Part shown: positions 1 to 9,036 of the stretch, in pieces
Layout: each line of letters begins with the position of its first letter
How positions within the stretch are numbered: position 1 is the stretch's first letter
Assembly: GCF_003224335.1 (NCBI RefSeq)
Contig: NZ_QKLF01000001.1
Span: 124,001-188,000 of the forward strand
Direction: 5' to 3'
Source: Curtobacterium sp. MCJR17_055
Lineage (GTDB): Bacteria; Actinomycetota; Actinomycetes; Actinomycetales; Microbacteriaceae
Length of the DNA stretch: 64,000 nucleotides
Made by a program: the position numbers and the translations under genes
The notes under the pieces: model-generated
Seen by the model: the letters and a program-made list of their open reading frames with translations, nothing else
Databases searched by the model: none
What the model was told of the DNA's origin: nothing

Positions 1-1197
1 CCCCCTGGCGTGCAACTTCTGCGTCGAGATCCCGACCTCGGCCCCGAAACCGAACTCGCCCCCGTCGGTGAACCGGGTCGAGGCGTTCACCATGACGACG
101 GCGGAGTCGACCCCGGCCAGGAAGTGCTCCGCCGTGTCGACGTCGTTCGTCACGATCGACTCGGTGTGGTGCGTCGACCACCGGGCGATGTGCGCCATGG
201 CCGCGTCCACGTCCGGCACGACCCGGATCGACAGGTCGAGGTCCATCGACTCGGTCGCCCAGTCGGCCTCGGTCGCGCGCAGGACCCCGGGCACGATCGT
301 CCGCGTGGCGTCGTCGCCACGGAGGGTCACCCCGGCGCCACGGAGCCGGTCGGCGAGCACGGGCAACAGCCGTTCCGCGGCCCGCTCGTGCACCAGCAGG
401 GTCTCGAGGGCGTTGCACACGCTCGGCCGCTGCACCTTGCTGTTCAGGACGATGTCCACGGCCCGGTCGAGCGGCGCGGACTCGTCGAGGAACACGTGCA
501 CGACCCCGGCCCCGGTCTCGATCACCGGCACCTGGGACTCGGTCACGACGGTCTGGATCAGGGAGGCGCTCCCCCGCGGGATGAGCACGTCGACGAGCCC
601 ACGGGCACGCATGAGCTCGGTCGCGCCCTGCCGGCCGAACTCGTCGATGGTCTGGACCAGTTCCCGCGGGAGTCCGACCGAGGCGACGGCGTCCTGGATC
701 CGTGCGACCAGGACCGCGTTCGTCCGCTGCGCCGCCGACCCGCCGCGCAGGACGACCGCGTTGCCGGACTTCAGGGCCAGGGAGGCGATGTCGACGGTCA
801 CGTTCGGTCGTGCTTCGTAGATCGCGCCGACGACCCCGAACGGCACGCGGACCTGCGTGAGTTGCAGGCCGTTCGGCAGGACCGATCCCCGGACGTGCTG
901 GCCGACCGGGTCGGTCAGGCCGACGACGTGCTCGACGGCGTCCGCGAGGGCATCGACCCGGGCCACGTCGAGCCGCAGTCGGTCGAGCAGACCCGACGAC
1001 AGGCCGGCGTCCTCCCCCGCGACGAGGTCCTCGTGGTTCGCCGTCACGATCTCGGCCGTGCCCGCACGCAGCTCGAGCGCGATCGCGCGGAGGGCGGCGT
1101 CCTTGACGGCGGTCGTCGCGGTCGCGAGCGCCGTCGACGCGGAGCGTGCGGCGGTCAGGACGTCGACCAGGGTCAGAGCGGGGGCGGTGCGGGACAT
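1..1197 (-). CDS. proA: Glutamate-5-semialdehyde dehydrogenase (gamma-glutamyl phosphate reductase), C-terminus cut by window edge
   Basis: Reduces gamma-glutamyl phosphate to glutamate-5-semialdehyde with NADPH, the second step of proline synthesis in the cytoplasm. The translation starts MSRTAPALTLVDVL from ATG at 1197 and stays open for 399 codons to the left edge, so only a short C-terminus is missing (family about 415-420 residues). Visible family hallmarks are VPFGVVGAIYEARPNVT, the LRGGSAA cofactor region, the catalytic-Cys segment VQRPSVCNALETLLV and the terminal VGISTQKLHARG. The ribosome site is weak. It lies 88 nt downstream of proB on the same strand, consistent with a proB-proA unit. 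Confidence 0.97.
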   Translation of the reverse strand, partial: MSRTAPALTLVDVLTAARSASTALATATTAVKDAALRAIALELRAGTAEIVTANHEDLVAGEDAGLSSGLLDRLRLDVARVDALADAVEHVVGLTDPVGQHVRGSVLPNGLQLTQVRVPFGVVGAIYEARPNVTVDIASLALKSGNAVVLRGGSAAQRTNAVLVARIQDAVASVGLPRELVQTIDEFGRQGATELMRARGLVDVLIPRGSASLIQTVVTESQVPVIETGAGVVHVFLDESAPLDRAVDIVLNSKVQRPSVCNALETLLVHERAAERLLPVLADRLRGAGVTLRGDDATRTIVPGVLRATEADWATESMDLDLSIRVVPDVDAAMAHIARWSTHHTESIVTNDVDTAEHFLAGVDSAVVMVNASTRFTDGGEFGFGAEVGISTQKLHARG

Positions 1198-1285
1198 GGA
1201 CCGATCGTAGACCGGCGACCACCCGCGTGACGCGACCTGTGCACACGGACGGGAGGCGCGCCTCCAGGCCGTCGACGACCCGCGC

Positions 1286-2101
1286 TCAGGCGCGTGGTGC
1301 GGCCCGGAACCAGGTGCCGACGTGCTCGCCGCCGAGGGCTCGCTCGACGAGCGCGGTGGCCGTGACGAGGACCGCGGTGCCGGCCTCGGCGGCGAGTCGC
1401 GCGGCCGCGACCTTCGTGCCGGCTCCCCCGGTGCCGACCCCGGCGGCACCGATCGAGCCGAAGGTGACGCCGGCGAGCTCGTCGCCGAACCGGACCTCGT
1501 CGATGCGGGTGGCGCCGGGCTGCTCCGGCGGCTTCGTGTACAGGGCCTCGACGTCGGACAGGAGCACGAGGGCGTCGGCCTCGAGCTGCCGGGCGACCAG
1601 TGCCGCGAGCCGGTCGTTGTCACCGAACCGGATCTCGTGGGTGGCGACCGTGTCGTTCTCGTTGACGATCGGGAGCACCCGGAGTTCGAGCAGCCGGTTC
1701 ATCGCACGGCGGGCGTTCACGCGGTGCGTCGGGTTCTGCAGGTCGCCGGCGGTGAGCAGCACCTGGGCCGCGGTGACGCCGTGGCGGTCGAGTTCCTTCT
1801 GGTACCGGAACACGAGGACGGCCTGCCCGGTCGCGGCGGCCGCCTGCTGGGTCGCGAGGTCGTCCGGCCGGCCGTCCAGGCCGAGGAAGGGGAAGCCCGT
1901 CGCGATCGCACCCGAGGACACGAGCACGACCTCGGTCCCACGCCGGTACGCACCGACCAACGCGTCGACCAGGGGGCCGATCTGCCCGGCGTTGTCCCCG
2001 CTGACCGAGGAGGACCCGACCTTCACGACGATCCGTCGCGCGCGCGGGATGTCGGCCCGCTCGGTGACGGGTCCGGCGGTGCGCTCGGTCGTGTCGGTCA
2101 T
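1286..2101 (-). CDS. proB: Glutamate 5-kinase, short form without PUA domain
   Basis: Phosphorylates glutamate to gamma-glutamyl phosphate, the committed and usually proline-inhibited step of proline synthesis. The 271-residue product has the amino-acid kinase fold: RRIVVKVGSSSVSG near residue 23, the VSSGAIATG segment, LPIVNENDTVAT and the GTGGAGTKVAAARLA nucleotide-binding segment. It ends right after the kinase domain, so the C-terminal PUA domain of the roughly 370-residue bacterial form is absent. ATG 2101 is chosen because GGGAG sits 6 nt upstream and the kinase fold begins shortly after. It is 13 nt downstream of obg, so likely cotranscribed with it. Confidence 0.96.
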   Translation of the reverse strand: MTDTTERTAGPVTERADIPRARRIVVKVGSSSVSGDNAGQIGPLVDALVGAYRRGTEVVLVSSGAIATGFPFLGLDGRPDDLATQQAAAATGQAVLVFRYQKELDRHGVTAAQVLLTAGDLQNPTHRVNARRAMNRLLELRVLPIVNENDTVATHEIRFGDNDRLAALVARQLEADALVLLSDVEALYTKPPEQPGATRIDEVRFGDELAGVTFGSIGAAGVGTGGAGTKVAAARLAAEAGTAVLVTATALVERALGGEHVGTWFRAAPRA

Positions 2102-2114
2102 CGTCGCTCCCGGG

Positions 2115-3680
2115 TCAGTCCCGCTCGGCTGCTGCCTGCTCGACGGACGCGGCGGTGTCGGGCACGCCCGCGTCGGTGGCGTCGTCGTCCTGCCACAGCC
2201 CGGCGCGGCGCTCCTGCTCGAGCTCCGCGCGGGCGGCCGCCTTCGCGTCCATCCGCTCGAAGTAGTCGGCACGACGCTCGTTGCGAGTGGGGCGCGCGTT
2301 GAGGTCGAGTCGGGCGTCGGTGCCGCGTGCACTCGTGATGAGCTCGGCGGTGGAGGTGAGGGTGGGCTCCCAGTCGAAGACCATCCCGCCGTCGCCACCG
2401 ATCACGACGGTGGACCCGGCGACGGCTCCGGCCTTGAAGAGGCCGTCCTCGACACCGAGCTTCGCGAGCCGGTCGGCGAGGTAGCCGATCGCCTCCTCGT
2501 TGGTGAAGTCGGTCTGCTGGACCCAGCGCTCCGGCTTCGCGCCGCGGACGCGGTAGAAGCGGTGCTCCTCGCCGCCCTCGGCCCGGACCGTGAAGGGCTT
2601 CTCGTCGACGGCCTTCGGGCGGATGACGATGCGCTCGACCTCGGGCTCGGCGGCACGCTCGGCCCGCGCCTGCTCGACGACGTCGGCCAGGGCGAAGGTG
2701 AGTTCGCGCAGGCCCTTGTGCGACGCGGTCGAGATCGGGAAGACCCGGTAGCCGCGCGACTCGAACTCCGCGGTCACGAAGGCCGCGAGCTCCGCGGCGT
2801 CCGGCACGTCGATCTTGTTCAACGCGATGAGCTGCGGGCGCTCGCGGAGCGGAACCTGTCCCTCGGGGACCGGGTACTGCTCGAGCTCGCGGAGGATGAC
2901 GTCGAGGTCGCTCACCGGGTCGCGGCCGGCGTCGAGCGTCGCGCAGTCGATCACGTGCAGGAGGGCCTCGCAGCGCTCCACGTGGCGGAGGAACTCGAGC
3001 CCGAGGCCCTTGCCCTCCGACGCGCCCTCGATCAGGCCGGGGACGTCCGCGACGGTGAACCGGGTCGTGCCGGACTCGACGACGCCGAGGTTCGGCGTGA
3101 GGGTGGTGAACGGGTAGTCGGCGATCTTCGGCTTCGCTGCCGAGACCGCGGCGATGAGCGAGGACTTCCCCGCACTCGGGAACCCGACCAGGGCCACGTC
3201 GGCGATGGTCTTCAGCTCGAGGCTGACGTCCCCGCTCCAGCCGTCGGTGCCGAGCAGCGCGAACCCGGGGGCCTTGCGCTTCGTGGTCGCCAGTGCGGCG
3301 TTGCCGAGCCCGCCCTGGCCGCCGGGGGCCACGACGACGCGGATGCCCGGTTCGGTGAGGTCCGCGAGCACCTCGCCGTCCTCGTCGTACACGACCGTGC
3401 CGACGGGGACGGGGAGCTCGAGCGTCTCGCCACTGACACCGCTCCGGTGGTCGCCCATGCCCGGCTGGCCGTTGCGGCTGGAGCGGTGGGGCGAGCGGTG
3501 GTAGCCCAGGAGGGTCGTGACCTGCGGGTCGGAGACGAGCACGATGTCGCCGCCGTCACCGCCGTTGCCGCCGTCGGGGCCCGCGAGGGGCTTGAACTTC
3601 TCACGACGGACGGACACACAGCCGTTGCCACCGTTGCCTGCCGTCAGGTGCAGGGTCACGCGGTCGACGAACGTCGCCAT
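2115..3680 (-). CDS. obg: GTPase Obg/CgtA
   Basis: Ribosome-associated GTPase that acts in 50S maturation and stress/growth control. The 521-residue protein has the glycine-rich Obg fold (residues about 1-158, with [15 protein letters not shown]), then a G domain with the P-loop GFPSAGKSS, switch [14 protein letters not shown]3 [16 protein letters not shown] and NKID, then an OCT domain around [19 protein letters not shown], and a charged tail of about 80 residues. Start ATG 3680 has AGGAG 8 nt upstream; an ATG seven codons earlier lacks a ribosome site. It follows rpmA but a strong hairpin lies between them, so expression is probably lower than that of L21/L27. Confidence 0.98.
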   Translation of the reverse strand: MATFVDRVTLHLTAGNGGNGCVSVRREKFKPLAGPDGGNGGDGGDIVLVSDPQVTTLLGYHRSPHRSSRNGQPGMGDHRSGVSGETLELPVPVGTVVYDEDGEVLADLTEPGIRVVVAPGGQGGLGNAALATTKRKAPGFALLGTDGWSGDVSLELKTIADVALVGFPSAGKSSLIAAVSAAKPKIADYPFTTLTPNLGVVESGTTRFTVADVPGLIEGASEGKGLGLEFLRHVERCEALLHVIDCATLDAGRDPVSDLDVILRELEQYPVPEGQVPLRERPQLIALNKIDVPDAAELAAFVTAEFESRGYRVFPISTASHKGLRELTFALADVVEQARAERAAEPEVERIVIRPKAVDEKPFTVRAEGGEEHRFYRVRGAKPERWVQQTDFTNEEAIGYLADRLAKLGVEDGLFKAGAVAGSTVVIGGDGGMVFDWEPTLTSTAELITSARGTDARLDLNARPTRNERRADYFERMDAKAAARAELEQERRAGLWQDDDATDAGVPDTAASVEQAAAERD

Positions 3681-3711
3681 GGGTTCACTCCTGGTTGTCA
3701 TACGGGGAAAA

Positions 3712-3750
3712 CAGCGGGAGGGGCAGGCACACGGCCTGCCCCTCCCGCTG
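3712..3750 (-). terminator. Intrinsic terminator between rpmA and obg
   Basis: A perfect 17-bp stem (3712-3728 with 3734-3750) and a 5-nt loop is followed, in the minus-strand direction, by TTTT. It sits 16 nt after the rpmA stop and 31 nt before the obg start, so it should end or attenuate the rplU-rpmA transcript. Confidence 0.9.
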
Positions 3751-3766
3751 AACTGATCGTCGGTGA

Positions 3767-4018
3767 CTACGCGTTGACGATGTTGATGACCTTGCGGCCA
3801 CCCTTGGTGCCGAACTCGACCGAACCGGCCGAGAGGGCGAACAGCGTGTCGTCGCCACCGCGGCCGACGTTCGCGCCGGGGTGGAAGTGCGTGCCGCGCT
3901 GGCGGATGATGATCTCACCGGCGTTGACGACCTCGCCACCGAAGCGCTTCACGCCGAGGCGCTGTGCGTTCGAGTCGCGACCGTTGCGAGTGGAACTCGC
4001 ACCCTTCTTGTGTGCCAT
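3767..4018 (-). CDS. rpmA: 50S ribosomal protein L27
   Basis: Large-subunit protein near the peptidyl-transferase centre. All 83 residues match the family: [16 protein letters not shown] at the N-terminus, then [13 protein letters not shown] and [13 protein letters not shown]. It starts directly at MAHKKG, so no processed N-terminal extension is present. A strong GGAGG site is 7 nt upstream. It is 15 nt behind rplU and is followed by an intrinsic terminator. Confidence 0.99.
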   Translation of the reverse strand: MAHKKGASSTRNGRDSNAQRLGVKRFGGEVVNAGEIIIRQRGTHFHPGANVGRGGDDTLFALSAGSVEFGTKGGRKVINIVNA

Positions 4019-4033
4019 GTCTCTACCTCCGCC

Positions 4034-4342
4034 TTACGCGATCTTGGTGACCTTGACGCGCGTGAGATCCGCGCGGAAGCCCTGGCGCTTCTTGTAACCG
4101 GTCTTGTTCTTGAACTTCTGGATGATGACCTTCGGGCCGCGGAGGTCGGCGAGGACCTCGGCGGTGACCGTCACGTTCGCGAGCTCGGCCGCGGCGGAGG
4201 TGATCTTGTCCCCGTCCACGAGGAGCACCGGCGCGAGGTCGATGTTGCCATTGTCGTCGGCCTTGATGCGGTCGATGGTGATGATCGAGCCGACCTCGAC
4301 CTTCTCCTGACGGCCGCCGGCGCGCACTACTGCGTAAACCAC
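4034..4342 (-). CDS. rplU: 50S ribosomal protein L21
   Basis: Large-subunit protein that binds 23S rRNA. The 102-residue sequence begins [18 protein letters not shown] and ends in the family C-terminus with [15 protein letters not shown]. The start is GTG 4342 with AAGGA 6 nt upstream. It is the first gene of the rplU-rpmA operon and has a leader of about 150 nt behind a good sigma-70-type promoter. Confidence 0.99.
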   Translation of the reverse strand: MVYAVVRAGGRQEKVEVGSIITIDRIKADDNGNIDLAPVLLVDGDKITSAAAELANVTVTAEVLADLRGPKVIIQKFKNKTGYKKRQGFRADLTRVKVTKIA

Positions 4343-4497
4343 GTGGATTCCTTACGTAACTCTGCTTGAGGGAAGTCTCGGGTGCCCACTTCTGCGCGAT
4401 CCATCCGGCTTGCCCCGGATCCCGGTTCACCCGGGTCCCAGGTCGCCCCGAGTCGATCGGCGACGCAGGCAGAACGGCCCGCTGACACCAGGGATCG

Positions 4498-4526
4498 AGA
4501 ATACTCGATCCGACCAGGTGGGTCAA
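4498..4526 (-). promoter_or_regulatory. Promoter of rplU-rpmA
   Basis: On the minus strand a TTGACC -35 element (4521-4526) is separated by exactly 17 nt from a TATTCT -10 element (4498-4503). Transcription would start near 4491 and leave a leader of about 150 nt before rplU. The leader is rich in GGG/CCC blocks and probably structured. The adjacent DUF4031 gene is divergent. Confidence 0.75.
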
Positions 4527-4551
4527 ACGCCGACACACGTACCATGGCGGG

Positions 4552-4821
4552 ATGACCGTGCTGATCGATCCCCCGGCCTGGCCCGCGCACGACACGCTCT
4601 GGTCACACCTGGTCAGTGACTCATCCTACGACGAGCTGCATGCCTTCGCCGACCGCGCGGGCGTCCCGCGACGGGCGTTCGACCACGACCACTACGACGT
4701 GCCGCAGGCCCGGTACGACGAACTCGTCGCGTCCGGGGCCTCCCCCGTGACCGGCCGCGAGCTGGTGCTGCGGCTCATCGCGAGCGGGTTGCGGGTGCCG
4801 CAGCGCGACAAGCGCCGCTGA
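4552..4821 (+). CDS. DUF4031 domain protein
   Basis: A cytoplasmic protein of 89 residues spanning a single DUF4031 domain, of unknown biochemical role. It has the family pattern MTVLIDPPAWPAHDTLWSHL near the start, then SYDELHAFADRAGVPRRAFD, DHYDVP and a positively charged end. The start at ATG 4552 gives the conserved TVLIDPP right after Met. It is divergent from rplU and stands alone on this strand. Homologues are common in Actinobacteria next to L21/L27, but this gives no function. Confidence 0.85.
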   Translation: MTVLIDPPAWPAHDTLWSHLVSDSSYDELHAFADRAGVPRRAFDHDHYDVPQARYDELVASGASPVTGRELVLRLIASGLRVPQRDKRR

Positions 4822-4886
4822 CACGACCGTCTGCTGCCGACGACCGCGGGTGCCGGCACGCGGCCAGTGGGCCTCCGGACGGGTCG

Positions 4887-5537
4887 TCAGGCCCGCGGGG
4901 CTCCCTCCGGACGGCGACGTGCACGTCCGAGCCACAGCCACGCCACCGTCGACGAGCCGAGCAACATCAGCGCGAGCGGCAGCCCGATCTGCACCGGCGT
5001 GGTGACGGAGTCGACGAGCAGGCGCCCGAGGGCCTGCCCGACGGTCCCCTGCCCGGCGGCCTCGGCCATCCCGTGGACGAGGCCCACGAGTGCGAGGGCG
5101 AGGGTCCCGCCCGCACCGGCGAGCAGGACGCGGAGCAGGACCACGGGGAGCGGCGCCCGCGGCACGACGGGCACGAGGAAGGCGAGCACGAGGAACGCCG
5201 CCAGGTGGAACGGGAACCGGGTGACGAAGACGCTCTGCACGAACGCCTCCACCAGGCTCGTCCCGCCGTGGCTCCGGAAGGGCCCGACGATCGTGCTCGT
5301 GCCGACCAGGCCCACCAGACCCGCGACGAACTCCACCAGGACGACGCTGACCACCGTCAGGGCGGCCCCGGTCGTCGCGAGCGGAGACGCGCCCGGTGGG
5401 ACGACGGCGGCGCGGACCGGGGCGGCCGGAGGCGGGCCGACGTGCGACCCCGGCGGCGGGACCGCACCCCAGCCCGGACCGGGCTGGTCGTGACCCGGGA
5501 CCGGGCCGCGACCAGCCGTCGGCTGCTCGTCGGTCAC
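4887..5537 (-). CDS. Proline-rich N-terminus multi-pass membrane protein, function unknown
   Basis: A 216-residue protein I cannot assign to a family. The first 50 residues are rich in Pro/Gly (GPVPGHDQPGPGWGAVPPPG) and probably cytoplasmic and disordered. Four hydrophobic helices follow at about 52-80, 105-128, 131-155 and 180-204, ending in RRRPEGAPRA. The GTG start at 5537 lies 1 nt after the RNase E stop, so the two are almost certainly cotranscribed, but nothing in the sequence links it to RNA decay. Confidence 0.8.
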   Translation of the reverse strand: MTDEQPTAGRGPVPGHDQPGPGWGAVPPPGSHVGPPPAAPVRAAVVPPGASPLATTGAALTVVSVVLVEFVAGLVGLVGTSTIVGPFRSHGGTSLVEAFVQSVFVTRFPFHLAAFLVLAFLVPVVPRAPLPVVLLRVLLAGAGGTLALALVGLVHGMAEAAGQGTVGQALGRLLVDSVTTPVQIGLPLALMLLGSSTVAWLWLGRARRRPEGAPRA

Positions 5538-5538
5538 C

Positions 5539-8500
5539 TCACCGTCCGACGATGACGGTGCCGTCGTCCTCGGTGCCGTCGGTCCCGGCGGGGCTGGCCG
5601 GTGCGCTGATGCTGCCCGAGGACACGCGACGCGAGCGGGAACGACCCTGACCGGGCTGCTTCGGCTCCGGGAGCGCCTGCAGCACCGAGTCGAGCAGCGA
5701 CTCGGCGGCCTCCTCGCTCACCCGTCGCGGCTCGCGCTTGGCGACCCCGACCGGGATGTCGAGGATAGCGACCGTGGTGTCGGCCGGCGTGATCGCAGCC
5801 GACGAGCTGACCCGACGACGACCCGCGGGGCGTTCCTTCGGTGCGGCCTGGGGAGCCGGCTCGGACACGGCGGGCTGCTGCGCAACCGGTGCCGGCGCGA
5901 CGGGCTGCTCCGCGGGGGCCGGGACCTCCGGCTGCGTGTCGGTCGTGTCGGCGCCGGCCGTCGTGCCGGGCAGGACGGCCTCGGGCGCGGGCGTCTCCAG
6001 CGTCGACGCCTGCTCGGCGACCGGAGCCTGCTGCGCCGGTGCCTGCTGCAGATCCCCGGCTCGGCTCCCGCGACGACGGCGCCGCTTCGACCCGCCCGTC
6101 GACTCGGCCGGCGTCTCCGCCGCGGGGGCGACCGGCGAGGTCGGCGACGCGACCGACACCGGGGACGCCGGCGACACCGTCGCGGCGATGCCGGTCAGCG
6201 GCGCACCGGACTCGTCGTGCGTGATGGTGGACGCCGCGATCCGGGACAGCGCGTGCTTCACGTCGTCGGTGATCTGGTGTGTCGACGACTTCTGCTCGGT
6301 CGTGGCGTTGCCGCCGTTCGACCCGTTGCCGTTGCCGTTGCCGCTGCGCGCCTTGCGGCGACCCTTGGTCGGACCGGGGTCGGCGTTGTTGTCGTTGACC
6401 TTCGCGTTCACCTCGTCGAGCGACTCGCGCAGGCCCACGCCGATCTTCTTGCGGGTCATCTGCACGAGGCCGAGCGAGGTGACCTCAGCCACCTGGTGCT
6501 TCGTCCGGTCGCGGCTCAGGCACTCGACGAGGCGACGGAGGACCAGGTCGCGGTTCTCCTCGAGCACCATGTCGATGAAGTCCACGACGATGATCCCGCC
6601 GATGTCGCGCAGGCGGAGCTGACGGACGATCTCCTCGGCGGCCTCGAGGTTGTTCTTCGTGACCGTCTCCTCGAGGTTGCCCCCGGAGCCGACGAACTTG
6701 CCCGTGTTGACGTCCACGACCGTCATGGCCTCGGTGCGGTCGATCACGAGCGACCCACCGGAGGGCAGCCAGACCTTGCGGTCCAGCGCCTTCTCGATCT
6801 GCTCGTTGAGCCGGTACTCCTCGAACGAGTCCGGCCCGTCGTAGAGCTCGACGCGGTCCTTGAGGTCCGGCGCCACGGCGGTGAGGTACTCGTCGATCGT
6901 CTGGCGGGCGGACTCGCCGTCGATGATGAGCTTCGTGAAGTCCTCGTTGAAGACGTCGCGCACGATCTTGACGAGCAGGTCGGGCTCGGAGTGCAGCATG
7001 ACCGGGGCCTGCCCGTTCTGCACCTTCTTCTCGATGGCCTCCCACTGGCTGGTGAGGCGCTGCACGTCGCGGGTCAGCTGGTCTTCGGTCGCACCCTCGG
7101 CGGCGGTGCGCACGATGACGCCGGCGTGCTCGGGCAGGACCTCCTTGAGGATCTTCTTGAGACGGGCACGCTCGGTGTCCGGCAGCTTGCGGGAGATCCC
7201 GTTCATCGAGCCGTTCGGTACGTAGACCAGGTAGCGGCCCGGCAGCGACACCTGGCTGGTGAGGCGGGCGCCCTTGTGGCCGACCGGGTCCTTCGTCACC
7301 TGCACGAGGACCTTGTCGCCCGGCTTGAGGGCGGCCTCGATGCGACGACCGTGGCTGGTGTCGACCGAGTTCCAGTCGACCTCGCCGGCGTAGAGCACGG
7401 CGTTGCGGCCGCGGCCGATGTCGACGAAGGCGGCCTCCATCGACGGCAGGACGTTCTGCACCTTGCCGAGATAGACGTTCCCGATGAGCGAGACGTTCTG
7501 CGACTTCGTGACGTAGTGCTCCGCGAGGACGTTGTCCTCGAGCACGCCGATCTCGATCGTGGAGGAGCTCGACCGGACGATCATCTGCCGGTCGACGCTC
7601 TCGCGACGGGCGAGGAACTCGTCCTCGGTCACGACCTGGCGACGGCGCCCGGCGTCACGGCCGTCGCGACGACGCTGCTTCTTCGCCTCGAGGCGGGTCG
7701 AGCCCTTGATGCGCTGCGGCTCGGTGATGAGCTCCGGCTCGCGGCGGCGGGGTTCGGCCTGCTCGCGGTCGCTGCTGCTCCCCCGTCGGCGGGTGCGACG
7801 ACGGCCGCCACCCTGCTCGTCACGGTCCTCGTCGTCCCAGCGGTCGCTCCGGTCCGGACGTTCCGTCCGCTCGGGGCGGTCGTCCCGGTCGTCGCGGTCG
7901 AAACGGTCCGCGCGGTCGTGGCGGTCACCGCGGCCGCGCTCCGGACGCTCACTGCGCTCGTACCGGTCGCGGCCCGAGCGGTCGCGCTCGGGGCGGGCCG
8001 GCAGGTCGGGCAACACCGGGGCGTGGAAGATCAGGCTGAGCGTGCTCGTGGCCTTCGGGACGAACGGCTCGGCGGGCGTCGGCTCGGCCGTCTCGCCGGT
8101 CCGGTCCGGACGGGAGGCCCGCTCCGCGTCCGCCTCGTCGCCCGCGTCCGCCGCGCCGGCGGTCGGTGCGGAACCGGTCCCGTCCGGACCGGCCACCGTG
8201 TCGTCCTGGCCGGCGGTCTCGTCCTGCGCAGCCGTTTCGTCCTGCGCAGCCGTCTCGTCCTGCGCGGCGGTGCCGGCTGTGTCCGCGACGGTGGCGTCCC
8301 CGGTGAGGGTGCTGACGTCGTCGGGCGCGGTGCCCGCACCCGAGGACGTGTCGACCGCGACGGGCACGGGACCGGTGGCGGTGTCGAGCACGAGCTCGTC
8401 GGCCTCTGACGTCTGCTCGACGTCCGCCTCGGCCGTGTCCGTCACGTCGGCGGTGTCGATGACGTCCGCGCCGTCGACGACGTCGACCGTCTCGGCAACG

Positions 8501-8712
8501 TCGACCGCCTCGGCGATGTCGGCCGTCTCCCCGACGTCGTCAGCCGCGGCGTCGGGACCGTCCGTGTCGACGGCGTCCGCTGCGACGTCGGACGGCTCGT
8601 GGGCCTCCAGGCCGCCCGACCGGGCGCGACGGCCGCCGAAGAGGCGGGTCCGGCGCTTCGGCGCGTCGTCGGTGTTCTGGTTCTGGTTCTGGTTCTCGTT
8701 CTGATCCACCAT
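5539..8712 (-). CDS. rne: Ribonuclease E/G with disordered extensions, lacking the zinc-link cysteines
   Basis: Endoribonuclease for mRNA decay and stable-RNA processing. Of 1057 residues, about 1-370 are disordered (acidic, then Arg/Asp-rich). The S1 region starts near 375 (RQMIVRSSSSTIEIGVLED, GNVYLGKVQNVLPSMEAAFVD). Catalytic aspartates lie in TVVDVNTGKF (about 667) and IVVDFIDM (about 709). After LVQMTRKKIGVGLRES, where the CxxC zinc-link normally sits, the sequence is LDEVNAKVNDNNADPG with no cysteine. The last 290 residues are a low-complexity Ser/Pro/Ala tail. ATG 8712 is preferred (AGGAG 11 nt upstream); a GTG four codons earlier overlaps that site. Confidence 0.95.
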   Translation of the reverse strand: MVDQNENQNQNQNTDDAPKRRTRLFGGRRARSGGLEAHEPSDVAADAVDTDGPDAAADDVGETADIAEAVDVAETVDVVDGADVIDTADVTDTAEADVEQTSEADELVLDTATGPVPVAVDTSSGAGTAPDDVSTLTGDATVADTAGTAAQDETAAQDETAAQDETAGQDDTVAGPDGTGSAPTAGAADAGDEADAERASRPDRTGETAEPTPAEPFVPKATSTLSLIFHAPVLPDLPARPERDRSGRDRYERSERPERGRGDRHDRADRFDRDDRDDRPERTERPDRSDRWDDEDRDEQGGGRRRTRRRGSSSDREQAEPRRREPELITEPQRIKGSTRLEAKKQRRRDGRDAGRRRQVVTEDEFLARRESVDRQMIVRSSSSTIEIGVLEDNVLAEHYVTKSQNVSLIGNVYLGKVQNVLPSMEAAFVDIGRGRNAVLYAGEVDWNSVDTSHGRRIEAALKPGDKVLVQVTKDPVGHKGARLTSQVSLPGRYLVYVPNGSMNGISRKLPDTERARLKKILKEVLPEHAGVIVRTAAEGATEDQLTRDVQRLTSQWEAIEKKVQNGQAPVMLHSEPDLLVKIVRDVFNEDFTKLIIDGESARQTIDEYLTAVAPDLKDRVELYDGPDSFEEYRLNEQIEKALDRKVWLPSGGSLVIDRTEAMTVVDVNTGKFVGSGGNLEETVTKNNLEAAEEIVRQLRLRDIGGIIVVDFIDMVLEENRDLVLRRLVECLSRDRTKHQVAEVTSLGLVQMTRKKIGVGLRESLDEVNAKVNDNNADPGPTKGRRKARSGNGNGNGSNGGNATTEQKSSTHQITDDVKHALSRIAASTITHDESGAPLTGIAATVSPASPVSVASPTSPVAPAAETPAESTGGSKRRRRRGSRAGDLQQAPAQQAPVAEQASTLETPAPEAVLPGTTAGADTTDTQPEVPAPAEQPVAPAPVAQQPAVSEPAPQAAPKERPAGRRRVSSSAAITPADTTVAILDIPVGVAKREPRRVSEEAAESLLDSVLQALPEPKQPGQGRSRSRRVSSGSISAPASPAGTDGTEDDGTVIVGR
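8201..8272. repeat. Four tandem 18-bp repeats inside the RNase E N-terminal region
   Basis: Four consecutive 18-bp units (8201-8218, 8219-8236, 8237-8254, 8255-8272), the middle two almost identical, encode the hexapeptide repeat AAQDET in the disordered acidic part of RNase E. The copy number could vary between strains. Confidence 0.85.
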
Positions 8713-9036
8713 GGACTGGTGCACTCCTCGACCCCGCACGCACCCGGTGGGTGGCGGGAATTCTCTCGTTTCGGTGCGGGCGGCGACTCCGCCCCCGCGC
8801 TCGCTGCTGTTGCGTGACCGGTCCGTCTTCTCCGCGTCCGTCGTCGTGGGCACCCGGCTCACGGCGGCTCGGCGTCGGAGGTGACGCGTCGTCCGGTCAC
8901 GGTGCTCTCTCACAGCACCATCACGTCCGGGCGGTGGCCCGGCAAGTTCTCGTCGTCGCCCGGATCGGCCGGGTGACTCCCCCATCATCGCACGCGGTCA
9001 CGGAGAACGCCGGGAGCCCCGTGCGAAGATGACGCC
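8713..9036. other. Divergent intergenic region between rne and the VKOR gene
   Basis: This 324-bp gap must hold the rne promoter and leader (leftward) and the promoter of the VKOR/DsbA pair (rightward). I found no convincing -35/-10 pair, RNA gene or conserved reading frame. Long leaders that bind RNase E itself are known for rne in other bacteria, so an autoregulatory 5' UTR is possible but not shown here. Confidence 0.5.

Noticed and set aside
1146-4097. A plus-strand open frame of about 980 codons opposite proB, obg and rpmA
   Set aside because: No start signal or domain, and it is antisense to highly conserved proteins.
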